Below, in pieces: positions 1 through 8,747 of a stretch of DNA of 64,000 nucleotides. Source of the stretch: Candidatus Hydrogenedens sp. (GTDB lineage Bacteria; Hydrogenedentota; Hydrogenedentia; Hydrogenedentales; Hydrogenedentaceae); assembly GCA_035378955.1 (NCBI GenBank), contig DAOSUS010000009.1:10119-74118 (forward strand), read 5' to 3'. The first letter of the stretch is position 1, and each line of letters starts with the position of its first letter. The notes under the pieces were generated by a model. The model worked only from the letters and a program-made list of their open reading frames with translations. It ran no database searches and had not been told where the DNA came from. The position numbers were made by a program, and so were the translations under genes.

Positions 1-281
1 TCCTTACCTCGTGCATGTGTTGTTTCCCGTGGACTATTTCCATAATCAAAACCGGCAGGAGGCAACCCATTTCGTTCCCCATATAATAATGCGTTTGAGT
101 GATAGGATTTTATGTGGAGAGCATGCGCTACTTCATCGGTAACTAAAATTCTTTTAGCACCAGAATGAAGCAACATGATAGCAGTAGCACTTGCTCTTAA
201 TGCATCTACGACGACAATACCTAAATGATTTGTTTTTCCAAAAATACAACCTTCTTTACCTTGTATTAAATAAGCAATCAC
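1..281 (-). CDS. comB: ComB-like 2-phosphosulfolactate phosphatase, 3' end beyond window
   Basis: Translation of the reverse strand from a GTG at 281 gives an open frame of about 93 residues that runs off the left edge. It contains GIVVVDALRASATA, then SGAKRILVTDE, LLYGERNGLPP and GFDYGNSP. This order (VxDxLRAS, GA..I, GER, GF..GNSP) is characteristic of the ComB family, Mg-dependent 2-phosphosulfolactate phosphatases of sulfolactate/coenzyme M-type pathways. In bacteria the physiological substrate is often unknown. The GTG start is chosen because AAAGG lies 7 bases upstream; the frame remains open further upstream to a stop near 320 without an ATG. The gene is divergent from the HU gene across about 190 bases. 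Family assignment is firm; function in this organism is inferred. Confidence 0.75.
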   Translation of the reverse strand, partial: MIAYLIQGKEGCIFGKTNHLGIVVVDALRASATAIMLLHSGAKRILVTDEVAHALHIKSYHSNALLYGERNGLPPAGFDYGNSPRETTHARGK

Positions 282-471
282 ATTCCAACCTTTATTTATT
301 AGGCTATTTTTAAAAAATTTTAAAAATAATTCAATTTGTAATTTGATTTTTGAGTTTAAATTGTATATCTTAATATATCAATGTAAATATGGTATTCACA
401 AAGCACTGCCCGTTGTAGCGCTTAGTGAGCCAGATAAAAACAATGGGGAGTAACCCACTGGAGGAACAATT

Positions 472-786
472 ATGGCGTTCAAAAAAGCAAAAAAAGAAGA
501 TAAGCCAATGACCAAAGCCCAAATCATCAGCACGCTTGCTGAAGCAACAGGGTTAACCAAGAAGAACATTAATGAAGTTCTTCAAAGTTTAGTAGAGTTG
601 GCTTATGCACAAGCACCCGCCAGTTTTGTCATTCCTGGTTTAGGCAAACTGGTAGTGGTGGACCGTAAAGCCCGTATTCAAATCAATCCTCAGACCAAAG
701 AAAAAATGAAGGTCCCCGCAAAGAAAGTTTTGAAATTCCGGATTGCAAAAGCGGCAAAAGATGCAGTTCTGGGAGCAAAGAAGTAA
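472..786 (+). CDS. HU/IHF-family DNA-binding protein
   Basis: A 104-residue basic protein of the bacterial histone-like HU/IHF family, which bends and compacts DNA as a dimer. After a Lys-rich N-terminal extension of about 12 residues, the sequence follows the HU fold: helical TKAQIISTLAEATGL and an interface helix, then FVIPGLGKLVVVDRKARIQINP, which is the beta-arm region with the usual (R)NP-type tip, and a Lys/Ala-rich tail. The family is usually about 90 residues, so this one is slightly extended. A strong GGAGG lies 7 bases before the ATG. It is monocistronic: a GNRA-loop terminator follows within 30 bases. HU versus IHF cannot be decided from sequence alone. Confidence 0.9.
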   Translation: MAFKKAKKEDKPMTKAQIISTLAEATGLTKKNINEVLQSLVELAYAQAPASFVIPGLGKLVVVDRKARIQINPQTKEKMKVPAKKVLKFRIAKAAKDAVLGAKK

Positions 787-815
787 GTAGTATTGTGGTG
801 TAAACAACATACTGT

Positions 816-849
816 TACTGCGGTCTGCAAAGACCGCAGTACTTTTTTT
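816..849 (+). terminator. Intrinsic terminator after the HU gene
   Basis: A perfect 11-bp stem (816-826 with 831-841) encloses a GCAA tetraloop of the GNRA class and is followed by C and seven T (843-849). It sits 30 bases after the HU stop codon and before the C25 protease gene, so it separates the two transcription units. Confidence 0.9.
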
Positions 850-926
850 ATGGGAATAAATATTTCTAATATATGGTATAATTTTATAGTTGTACATATA
901 ATTAAAATTATTTGTGGGCTGAAATT

Positions 927-3900
927 ATGAAAAGAAATAAAAGTATTTCTTGGGTTAATAATAGATTGTTAGTCCTGTTGCCTTTAATGGTAATATTAGC
1001 AATTGTTAAGGCGGAAGGAGATGTAGTTAATATAACCACTTTTTCTGAAGTGGGGGGAATTAAGATTCAAATTAATTTGTCTTCTGACCCCGAACTTAAA
1101 AAAGAAACCATAGGGGGACACACCTTTACTCATATTAGTTTTCCTGAAATGGGGACATCGGGTTCTATAGGTAATCCAGAATTACCTGCATGGAGAAGAT
1201 ATGTAGAAATTCCTCCTAATGCGACCGATGTATCATTAATTTATAATGTGCAAAGTCTTCCTGAAGAATTAGAAATTCAATACCCTATTTATCCCATTCA
1301 GCCTCCATGGGAAAAAATACAGGGGGTACAGAGACCCAAGTTTACAATAAATGATGATGTTTACAATTCCAGTGAGAAGCAAGGGGAAAAGGTTGCAGAA
1401 ATAGAACCTTTTGGGAATGTTCGTGGAAAAAATCTTTATCAAATAACCTATTATCCTGTAAGTTATGACCCCTTAAATTCAAAAATTTATATCACCAAAA
1501 ATCTTTTATTAGATATTCGTTGGAATACACCAAAAAACTTTTTGTCCCGTGATAAAAAGTATTTTTCAAAATATGTTGATGACTTATGGAACCCATATAT
1601 TTTGAATTCCGCTTCTTCTATGGAAAAATCGGAAAACACAGGTTACAATATTCCTGTGGGAATGCTTGTTATTGTTGCTTCTCCTTTTATGGGGAATAGC
1701 AAACTTAATGAATGGGTTCAATGGAAGACACAAAGAGGCTTTATTGTAACTGTAGAAAATGTAGCAAATATAGGGACAAATTTTACAGCGATTAGGGATT
1801 ATATTAAACAGGCATATAATAATTGGGATGTTCCACCTACATTTGTTGTTTTAGTAGGAGACCCTTACTACATTCAGGCGCCAGCAGGTTATGCCCCCAA
1901 TAATCCCATTACGGATTTATATTACTCTATCGTAGATGGAGACGAATATTATACCCCAGATTTATGGGTAGGCAGGATTAGTGTATCGAGTTCAACTCAA
2001 TTACAGAATACTTTAAATAAAATTCTTAAATATGAAAAAGCACAATGGACCCTTACAGAACCATGGTATATAAAAGCCTCTTTTTTAACAGGTTCAGATA
2101 ACTATGAAATTACAGAGGGAACGCACAATTATGTGATTTCAAATTATTTTGAACCAGCAGAATTTGTTTCTCAAAAATTATATACAGTAACTTATGGAGC
2201 AACGAGTTCTGATGTAATTTCTGCGATTAATTCTGGAAGAGGATGGGTAGTATATTCCGGTCATGGTTCTGATATCAGTTGGGCAGATGGACCTCCCTTA
2301 TCGCAAAGTGATGTTAATTCTTTAACTAATACGGTATATCCCTGGGTACTTAGTTTCGCATGCGAAACCGGACAATATGCTGAACCTGAATGTTTTGGAG
2401 AAACCTGGCAGAGAGCGTCAAAAGGCGGCGTTGGCTTTTTAGGGAGTTCTGTGACTTCCTATTGGGATGAAGATGATATGTTGGAAAAGTTTGTTATAGA
2501 AAGTTTCTTTTCATTAAAGAAAACATGGACAGCCGGGATGATACTTAATGGAAAATTAAAATTTTTTAATTATTATGGGGATACATCTACAACAAAACGC
2601 TATTTTGAGATGTATAACCTTTTAGGAGACCCTTCTACGGAAATATGGATAGGGACATTGCAAAACCCCTATATTTCCCATAGTTCTAATGTAGACCCGA
2701 ACGGGTTGCCTTTATCCGTTTATATTGAGTGGCAAAATGCAGTTATATCTGTTTCTAATTCCAATACATTATTAGGTGCTATTCGTTCTAATTTCGGTAG
2801 TAATCTTGTTTCCTTTTCTCCTCCGGGAGTTGTTCCTTTAGTTAAATTAACTATAACAGGAAATCCCATAGTTCCCTATCAAGTAGATTTGCCTGTGGTG
2901 GTAGGTGCTGATGGTAGTATTCAATGGGATAAAACAATTTATAATGGTTCCGCATTAGCAACTCTTGTCCTGTCAGATGTTAATTTATCGGGACAGGGAG
3001 AAATTTCTATTCCAGTTAGGTCGGATAGTGGAGATAATGAACAGGTAATACTAACGGAATCTCAAGTTTCTGGATTTTTTCAAGGGACTATCCAACTAAC
3101 AACCTTATCTACAGAAAATAACGATGGACTTCTTACTGTAATTCATAATGGTTTAATTACAGCAGAGTATTACGATGAACTGACGGAATCGGGTTCCCCA
3201 CGAACAATCACAGCTGAATCTACAACAGATATTTATCCACCTCAATTACTTCACTTATCAATAGAGCCCGGTATTAAAGATGTGAATGTTCAATTAGAAA
3301 CCGATGAAATTTGTTCTGCCCGTTTTGAATATGGAGGTCAATGCTCTGTTCCCTTTGAGAAATATGAGAATTCTCTCGCTATGAATACAAATCACAAATT
3401 CTTAATTACAGGATTAAGTTCGGATACGGAATATACATACAGAATTGTGTTAACAGATATTGCAGAAAATGAATATTCGACAGATTGTGGCAACTTTACG
3501 ACTCTACACCAGCCAGATTATTTCACCTACTACTATACTTCAGATATTGTAGACACAGTTCCGTTGTCCAATCACCGAGTTATATTTGTTCCCGATGCCT
3601 CTTCGGATAAATATCATGCATGCTTGCAAAATATAAATGAATTTCCAAGAATCACAAAAAATGCGACGCCCATTACTCTTGGAGATGATGACTTTGCATT
3701 GATTGAATTTCCATTAGGTACTTATGTCTATCTATACGGGGTAGAATATTCTCAATGTTATGTGGGAAGTAACGGTTATGTTACCTTTACGCAAGGAGAT
3801 GATGACTATGCGGAGTCTTTAGATGCACATTTCACTATTCCGAGAATATCGCTAATGTTTGATGACTTAAACCCATCTAAAGCAGGTTCGATTTTATATC

Positions 3901-4607
3901 AGTTCGATACTGATGCTTTTGTTGTTACTTTTTCAGGAGTTCTGAGGTACGGTGCAGGGGAAGCCAATATTCAATTAGAAATGTTTTATGATGGAACGAT
4001 TTCTATCACATGGCTTAATTGTGTTTCCTCAGGTTTTATTACAGGACTATCTGGAGGTGGAGGAATTCCAACGGACTTTGAGTTAACAGATTTTTTAAGA
4101 TACAAAGAATGCATACCCTCAGAAGGAGTTTTAGAAGGGGAATATGAAGGTATTAGTGAAGGTGAGGGAGTAGCAGAAGGCGAGGGAACTACCGAAGGAA
4201 ATATAGAAGGAGTTATGGAGGGAGAAGGAGCCATAGAAGGTATAATAGAAGGAACTATGGAAGGTAGTGTAGATGGTGAGGGAAACATCGAAGGAACCCT
4301 CGAAGGTGAATATATTTTCTTCCATAGTTCAGATATAAATAGAAACGGTAAAATTGATTTAGATGAACTGTTAAGAATAATTCAGTTATTTAATTCGGGT
4401 GGATATCACTGTAATATCAACACTAAAATTGAAGATGGCTATCTCCCAGGTCCTGGAGATAATCACGATTGCCAACCCCATTCCAGCGATTATAATCCTC
4501 AGGATTGGGTCATTTCTTTCTCTGAATTAATTCGGGCGATACAAATATTTAATATCCAAAGATACTATCCCTGTCCGGGTGAAAGTGAGGACAATTTTTG
4601 TTTTTAA
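927..4607 (+). CDS. Exported peptidase C25 (gingipain-like) protein with Glu/Gly linker and duplicated EF-hand-like C-terminus
   Basis: A 1226-residue exported cysteine protease. Residues 1-30 form a signal peptide (MKRNK, then a hydrophobic core ending near VKAEG). The middle carries the gingipain C25 signature: LWVGRISVSS, then YSGHGSD with the probable catalytic His446, and SFACETGQY with the probable nucleophile Cys479, followed by a KGGVGFLGSS motif. Beta-rich, Ig/FnIII-like sequence follows. Residues 1066-1128 are an imperfect Glu/Gly repeat. The last 100 residues contain an EF-hand loop (DINRNGKIDLDE) and two related segments, DELLRIIQLFN and SELIRAIQIFN, each followed by Cys, suggesting a duplicated dockerin-like module. 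The ATG at 927 is preferred to an in-frame TTG at 912 because it gives a clean signal peptide. Substrate and surface attachment are unknown. Confidence 0.82.
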   Translation: MKRNKSISWVNNRLLVLLPLMVILAIVKAEGDVVNITTFSEVGGIKIQINLSSDPELKKETIGGHTFTHISFPEMGTSGSIGNPELPAWRRYVEIPPNATDVSLIYNVQSLPEELEIQYPIYPIQPPWEKIQGVQRPKFTINDDVYNSSEKQGEKVAEIEPFGNVRGKNLYQITYYPVSYDPLNSKIYITKNLLLDIRWNTPKNFLSRDKKYFSKYVDDLWNPYILNSASSMEKSENTGYNIPVGMLVIVASPFMGNSKLNEWVQWKTQRGFIVTVENVANIGTNFTAIRDYIKQAYNNWDVPPTFVVLVGDPYYIQAPAGYAPNNPITDLYYSIVDGDEYYTPDLWVGRISVSSSTQLQNTLNKILKYEKAQWTLTEPWYIKASFLTGSDNYEITEGTHNYVISNYFEPAEFVSQKLYTVTYGATSSDVISAINSGRGWVVYSGHGSDISWADGPPLSQSDVNSLTNTVYPWVLSFACETGQYAEPECFGETWQRASKGGVGFLGSSVTSYWDEDDMLEKFVIESFFSLKKTWTAGMILNGKLKFFNYYGDTSTTKRYFEMYNLLGDPSTEIWIGTLQNPYISHSSNVDPNGLPLSVYIEWQNAVISVSNSNTLLGAIRSNFGSNLVSFSPPGVVPLVKLTITGNPIVPYQVDLPVVVGADGSIQWDKTIYNGSALATLVLSDVNLSGQGEISIPVRSDSGDNEQVILTESQVSGFFQGTIQLTTLSTENNDGLLTVIHNGLITAEYYDELTESGSPRTITAESTTDIYPPQLLHLSIEPGIKDVNVQLETDEICSARFEYGGQCSVPFEKYENSLAMNTNHKFLITGLSSDTEYTYRIVLTDIAENEYSTDCGNFTTLHQPDYFTYYYTSDIVDTVPLSNHRVIFVPDASSDKYHACLQNINEFPRITKNATPITLGDDDFALIEFPLGTYVYLYGVEYSQCYVGSNGYVTFTQGDDDYAESLDAHFTIPRISLMFDDLNPSKAGSILYQFDTDAFVVTFSGVLRYGAGEANIQLEMFYDGTISITWLNCVSSGFITGLSGGGGIPTDFELTDFLRYKECIPSEGVLEGEYEGISEGEGVAEGEGTTEGNIEGVMEGEGAIEGIIEGTMEGSVDGEGNIEGTLEGEYIFFHSSDINRNGKIDLDELLRIIQLFNSGGYHCNINTKIEDGYLPGPGDNHDCQPHSSDYNPQDWVISFSELIRAIQIFNIQRYYPCPGESEDNFCF
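4122..4310 (+). repeat. Imperfect tandem Glu/Gly-coding repeat
   Basis: About 190 bases of degenerate GAAGG-N-GAAGG units encode repeats such as EGEYEGISEGEGVAEGEG within the C25 protein. The unit is short and variable (EG, EGE, xxEGxxEG). It is a flexible, strongly acidic linker between the catalytic/beta-rich part and the C-terminal EF-hand-like module. Confidence 0.85.
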
Positions 4608-4710
4608 TGAAAGTATAAAAAATCTTCTACAACAGCAGTTTGATTAATAGACACAAAATATCTTAAATTAATAGTGAAAATGTAAATAAATTCCTATTAT
4701 GTAAAATTGT

Positions 4711-6732
4711 ATGATAAATAAAGAAAAAATTTTTTATACGCGTGAAATTTCTGTCCTTTCATTTAACGAGCGTGTTTTGCAAGAAGCGGAAGATGAACGA
4801 AATCCCTTATTAGAACGGTTAAAATTTTTGGGTATTTTTTCTTCCAATATGGATGAATTCTTTAAGGTTCGGGTAGCCAGTGTTCAGAGACGCCTTGAAT
4901 TAGGGGAGCAAAAGATGACATATCTTTTAGAAGCCATCGGGGAATTTTCACGCGAATTGGATGAACGATTTCGCCAGGCTTATGAAACAATTACCAGAGA
5001 ATTAGAAAATCATGGTATTCGGATATTAACTCAAGAAGAATTATATGAATTAGCACCATCAGAATATCAATGGCTTTCGGATTATTTTAAAGAAAATATT
5101 CTTCATACACTTGTTCCTGTAATTCTACAAGATAAAATTCCTTTACCTCCGTTAACCGATGGTGCATTATATTTTGCGATACAGATGAATATGCAGGACA
5201 AGAAAAAATACGCCGTATTAGAAATTCCTGCTTCTCTTCCTCGTTTTGTAGAGTTACCCAGTGGAAATATTGCATATATTGACGATGTAATACGCCTTTT
5301 CCTTACAGATGTGCTGTATATATTCCCCTTTGATGATATTGAAGCCTATGAATTCAAAATATCGAGAGATGCGGAGTTGGATATTGATAATGATTTTTCA
5401 GAGGGTTATATTCGGAAAATGAGGAAAGTCCTGGAACAACGGAAAGGAGGTCGCCCTACCCGTTTTCACTATGATGAGAACATGCCTAAAAAACTATGTA
5501 AAAAATTATTAAAAGAATTGAAAATTACAGAAGAAGACACAGTGATAGCCGGGGGACGCTATCACAATATGAAAGATTTAATGAACTTCCCTGCCAGAAG
5601 AAAAGATTTGTTATTTGAACCTTTACCCCCCGTAAAACACCCCATTTTAGATGGTCCTCGTGTTCCTGTTTTAGATGTAGTGGAAAAACAGGATGTCTTG
5701 CTTACATATCCGTATCAATCATTTGACCATGTTATAAGGCTTATTCGAGAGTCAGCTATTGACCCGGATGTCGAAGAAATCAAAATGACCATTTATCGTG
5801 TAGCAAGTCAATCAAAAATTGTAAATGCTCTTATTAATGCGGCTCGAAACGGGAAAAAGGTGTTTGCATCCATAGAACTCCAGGCACGATTTGATGAACA
5901 ACACAATATCCAGATAGCAGAACGTTTGTCAGAAGCAGGGGTTCGTGTGGCTTATGGTGTCCCTCCCATGAAGGTGCATGCAAAATTCCTTTTAATAAAA
6001 AAGAAAAACAAGAGTTTTGTGGGATTATCCACAGGAAACTTTCATGAAAAAACAGCTCGCCAATATGTCGATAGTATTTTATTTACATCTAACCCCGCTA
6101 TTACGGAAGAAGTGGAAGAGGCTTTTAAACTTTTAGACCGAAGTTCCGGATTGCCTCCTTTAACTCCACCTGATTTTGAGTATCTGTGCATTTCCCCTTT
6201 CTCATTACGGAAATCATTGAATAGGTTGATTAATCGTGAAAAAGAAAAAGGTTCCAACGGATATATTTTCCTAAAAGTAAATCATCTAACAGATACCCGA
6301 ATTGTAAAAAAATTAAAAGAAGCTGCCGATGCCGGTGTTAAAATTGATTTGGTTGTTCGAACGACCTATGCAATGCCTCCACATCCTAATATTTCTGCCA
6401 TTTCTATTTTAGACCGATTTTTGGAACATCAGAGAATCTATATTTTCGGGAAAGGGGAACAAACAACTATTTACATGGCTTCTGCTGATTTGATGGAACG
6501 CAATCTTGATTACCGTGTTGAATGTGCTTTCCCCATTATTTCTCCAGAACTAAAACATCAAGTCTTGGATATAATTTCGTTCCAGATTCATGATAATTTT
6601 AAGGCTCGTGTTCTGGATGAACGACAAACAAACCGCTATGTAGAACATGGGAAAGGAACTGTTCGAGCCCAATATGCCACATACGAATATTTTAAGCAAT
6701 CCGCAACGATAGCGATTGACAATAATGTCTAA
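4711..6732 (+). CDS. ppk1: Polyphosphate kinase 1
   Basis: A 673-residue PPK1, which reversibly polymerises the gamma-phosphate of ATP into polyphosphate. The N domain begins with REISVLSFNERVLQEA and continues with FLGIFSSNMDEFFKVRVA, both diagnostic. Two phospholipase-D-like catalytic domains follow. The phosphorylated histidine is His423 in MKVHAKFLLI, and the second conserved histidine is His573 in FLEHQRIYIFG. Length matches the family (about 690). No clear Shine-Dalgarno is visible; the ATG at 4711 is placed by the conserved N-terminus. Its last 4 bases overlap the 3' end of the convergent nitroreductase gene. No phosphate-control site is recognised upstream. Confidence 0.96.
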   Translation: MINKEKIFYTREISVLSFNERVLQEAEDERNPLLERLKFLGIFSSNMDEFFKVRVASVQRRLELGEQKMTYLLEAIGEFSRELDERFRQAYETITRELENHGIRILTQEELYELAPSEYQWLSDYFKENILHTLVPVILQDKIPLPPLTDGALYFAIQMNMQDKKKYAVLEIPASLPRFVELPSGNIAYIDDVIRLFLTDVLYIFPFDDIEAYEFKISRDAELDIDNDFSEGYIRKMRKVLEQRKGGRPTRFHYDENMPKKLCKKLLKELKITEEDTVIAGGRYHNMKDLMNFPARRKDLLFEPLPPVKHPILDGPRVPVLDVVEKQDVLLTYPYQSFDHVIRLIRESAIDPDVEEIKMTIYRVASQSKIVNALINAARNGKKVFASIELQARFDEQHNIQIAERLSEAGVRVAYGVPPMKVHAKFLLIKKKNKSFVGLSTGNFHEKTARQYVDSILFTSNPAITEEVEEAFKLLDRSSGLPPLTPPDFEYLCISPFSLRKSLNRLINREKEKGSNGYIFLKVNHLTDTRIVKKLKEAADAGVKIDLVVRTTYAMPPHPNISAISILDRFLEHQRIYIFGKGEQTTIYMASADLMERNLDYRVECAFPIISPELKHQVLDIISFQIHDNFKARVLDERQTNRYVEHGKGTVRAQYATYEYFKQSATIAIDNNV

Positions 6733-7220
6733 AAAGAATTCCAATGTAAAACTTCATTTAAACTTCTCTTATGTGGGGATGGAATAGAAGCAGGATAACC
6801 TATAGCAACTAAACTAACCAAACGGTAAGATTCAGGGACATTAAGCAGCTTTAAGATAGAAGCACAGTATGGTTTTTTATCTCCTGCTACCCAACAAGAA
6901 CCCAGACCTAAAGCACGGGCAGAAACAAGGATATTTTGTGTAGCCGCAGAACCATCTTCAATATAATACTTTGTATCTTTGCATACAACCGCTATACATG
7001 CCCCCGCCTCACTGATGAATTTGCCATTATCTGTTTGTTCGGCTACTTTTCTTTTTAATTCTTTGTCCACAATGACGATGAATTCCCATGGTTGTTCATT
7101 TCTGGCTGTAGCGGATAATCTTCCACAGTCCACAATAGTTTCTAATAATTCCTTCGGCACTTCTTTATCCAGATATTTTCGGACGGAGCGACGCGTTTTG
7201 ATAGCCTCAATAGCATCCAT
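6729..7220 (-). CDS. Nitroreductase-family FMN oxidoreductase
   Basis: A 163-residue protein of the nitroreductase/FMN-dependent family. It opens with AIKTRRSVRKYLDKEVP, the FMN-binding Arg cluster, then SATARNEQPWEFIVI for the phosphate/ribityl pocket, and GSAATQNILVSARALGLGSCW, the typical helix E region. This short form (about 165 residues) is common in anaerobes, often as a fragment-sized homodimeric enzyme. The physiological substrate cannot be predicted. AAGGAGG precedes the ATG with good spacing. It overlaps the end of convergent ppk1 by 4 bases and lies 38 bases downstream of deoC on the same strand. Confidence 0.9.
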   Translation of the reverse strand: MDAIEAIKTRRSVRKYLDKEVPKELLETIVDCGRLSATARNEQPWEFIVIVDKELKRKVAEQTDNGKFISEAGACIAVVCKDTKYYIEDGSAATQNILVSARALGLGSCWVAGDKKPYCASILKLLNVPESYRLVSLVAIGYPASIPSPHKRSLNEVLHWNSF

Positions 7221-7258
7221 ATCTTACCTCCTTTAATAATAGATGTGGTTTCTAATTA

Positions 7259-7924
7259 TTATAACGGTGCATCCTGTAAAATATCTAAACTTGTGCTTGT
7301 GCCAATACGATTAGCCCCTGCTTCTATCATAGCCACGGCTTCCCCATAGGTTCGGATACCTCCTGCCGCCTTGACACCTAAAAAATTTCCTACTGCTTTT
7401 CGCAACAGTTGCACATCTTCCACAGTAGCCCCTTTCGTTCCGTATCCGGTAGAAGTTTTGACAAACTTTGCTCCTGTCCGTATTGCCATTTCGCATACCG
7501 CAACTTTTTCGTCATTACTCAAATAACTTGTTTCTAAAATAACTTTTACAGGAACATTCCCTGCTGTTTTAACCACGATAGCAATTTCCTTTTCAACATA
7601 AGCAGTATAGCCTGATTTTAAAGCACCAATATTAATCACCATATCAATTTCTTGAGCCCCATTTTTAATGGCTTCAGCCGTTTCTGCCACCTTAATATGA
7701 GCAGTTGTTGCACCTAAAGGGAAACCAACACATACATCTACTTTAACAGGTGTATCCTTGAGTAACTGGACGCATAACTTTGTCCATGTCGGGTTAATAC
7801 TTACCGCGTAAAAATTATTTTCTTTAGCTTCCTGACATAGAATTCTTATGTCATCCTCACTCGCGTAAGGACGAAGAAGGGTATGGTCTATCATCCTTGC
7901 TAATTCTTGTCGTTTAATATCCAT
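7259..7924 (-). CDS. deoC: Deoxyribose-phosphate aldolase
   Basis: A 221-residue class I aldolase that cleaves 2-deoxyribose-5-phosphate to glyceraldehyde-3-phosphate and acetaldehyde in deoxynucleoside catabolism. The TIM-barrel signatures are present: MIDHTLLRP at the N-terminus, VCVGFPLGATT, EIDMVINIGALKSG, and the Schiff-base lysine Lys156 in FVKTSTGYG, followed by GVKAAGGIRT with the second essential lysine. Length is normal. It lies 22 bases after the SDR gene on the same strand and probably shares a transcript with it. No other deo genes are next to it. Confidence 0.96.
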   Translation of the reverse strand: MDIKRQELARMIDHTLLRPYASEDDIRILCQEAKENNFYAVSINPTWTKLCVQLLKDTPVKVDVCVGFPLGATTAHIKVAETAEAIKNGAQEIDMVINIGALKSGYTAYVEKEIAIVVKTAGNVPVKVILETSYLSNDEKVAVCEMAIRTGAKFVKTSTGYGTKGATVEDVQLLRKAVGNFLGVKAAGGIRTYGEAVAMIEAGANRIGTSTSLDILQDAPL

Positions 7925-7946
7925 AATATATCTACCTTCAAACCAT

Positions 7947-8726
7947 TTATAATCTTAAAATGCTGAAACCTCCACTAATTTCAAAAACAGACCCTGTAGC
8001 GTAATCAAAATTTCCTTCTGCTATAGATTTAACACAATTGGCTACATCTTCGGGCATTCCCCATCGTTTTTGAAGTAATAACCCTTGTTGTATCAAGGCG
8101 TCATATTTCGAACGGACAGGTTCTGTCATGTCAGTCATAATTATTCCGGGGCGAATTTCAAATACAGGTATATTATACTCTGCAAGTCGGACAGCATAAA
8201 GTTGGGAAGTCATGCTTAAACCTGCTTTACTAATACAGTATTCAGCACGGTTGGGTGAAGCAGTTATGGCTGAAATGCTGGTTATAAATATAATGCGAGG
8301 TTTATAGTTCTCTTTGATACCTTTCTGTATAGAAGCAACCATTCGTTGAACAATTTTTTGAGTAAAGAAGAAAACGCCTTTCAAATTTGTATTAAGAACC
8401 TTGTCATAACTTTCTATAGAACACTCCAGAATATCGGAACGCTTGTCAGGTGCTATTCCTGCGTTATTTACAAGAAGGTCTATTTCAGGTAGTGCTGGAA
8501 AATGGTTAGAAAACCATACCTCCTGGTCTTTTAAATTCTCGATGTCAAGGGAAAATGCTAAACATTGCACAGGATAGTTTTTTTCTATTTCCTCTTTTAG
8601 AAGTCGAAGCCCATCGGGATTTCTTGCTATGGCTATTATGTTATAACCTTGTTTTGCTAATGTTAATGCAATTCCCTTGCCAATCCCTCTGCTTGCTCCT
8701 GTAACCAGAACAGTTAAATTTTTCAT
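7947..8726 (-). CDS. Short-chain dehydrogenase/reductase (FabG-like)
   Basis: A 259-residue classical SDR. The N-terminal TGASRGIGKGIA is the NAD(P)-binding glycine motif, VNNAG stabilises the central sheet, and the catalytic set is Ser in ITSISAI, Tyr163 and Lys167 in EYCISK. The C-terminus ATGSVFEISGGFS resembles 3-oxoacyl-ACP reductases and related sugar/ketone reductases. The substrate is not determinable. The gene sits between lysA (22 bases upstream) and deoC, all on the minus strand, so co-transcription is likely; no pathway linking the three is evident. Confidence 0.88.
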   Translation of the reverse strand: MKNLTVLVTGASRGIGKGIALTLAKQGYNIIAIARNPDGLRLLKEEIEKNYPVQCLAFSLDIENLKDQEVWFSNHFPALPEIDLLVNNAGIAPDKRSDILECSIESYDKVLNTNLKGVFFFTQKIVQRMVASIQKGIKENYKPRIIFITSISAITASPNRAEYCISKAGLSMTSQLYAVRLAEYNIPVFEIRPGIIMTDMTEPVRSKYDALIQQGLLLQKRWGMPEDVANCVKSIAEGNFDYATGSVFEISGGFSILRL

Positions 8727-8747
8727 ATATTGGACCCTTATTTTGAT

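Noticed and set aside
912..926. Upstream TTG start for the C25 protease
   Set aside because: The ATG at 927 gives a clean signal peptide, and the TTG has no ribosome-binding site.
3986..4288. Antisense open frame rich in Pro/Ser (PSxxPS repeats)
   Set aside because: It is the exact complement of the Glu/Gly repeat of the C25 gene; the composition comes from the repeat, and it has no start signal or independent context.
7311..7496. Second minus-strand open frame inside deoC
   Set aside because: It overlaps the conserved catalytic region of deoC in another frame and lacks any recognisable features.
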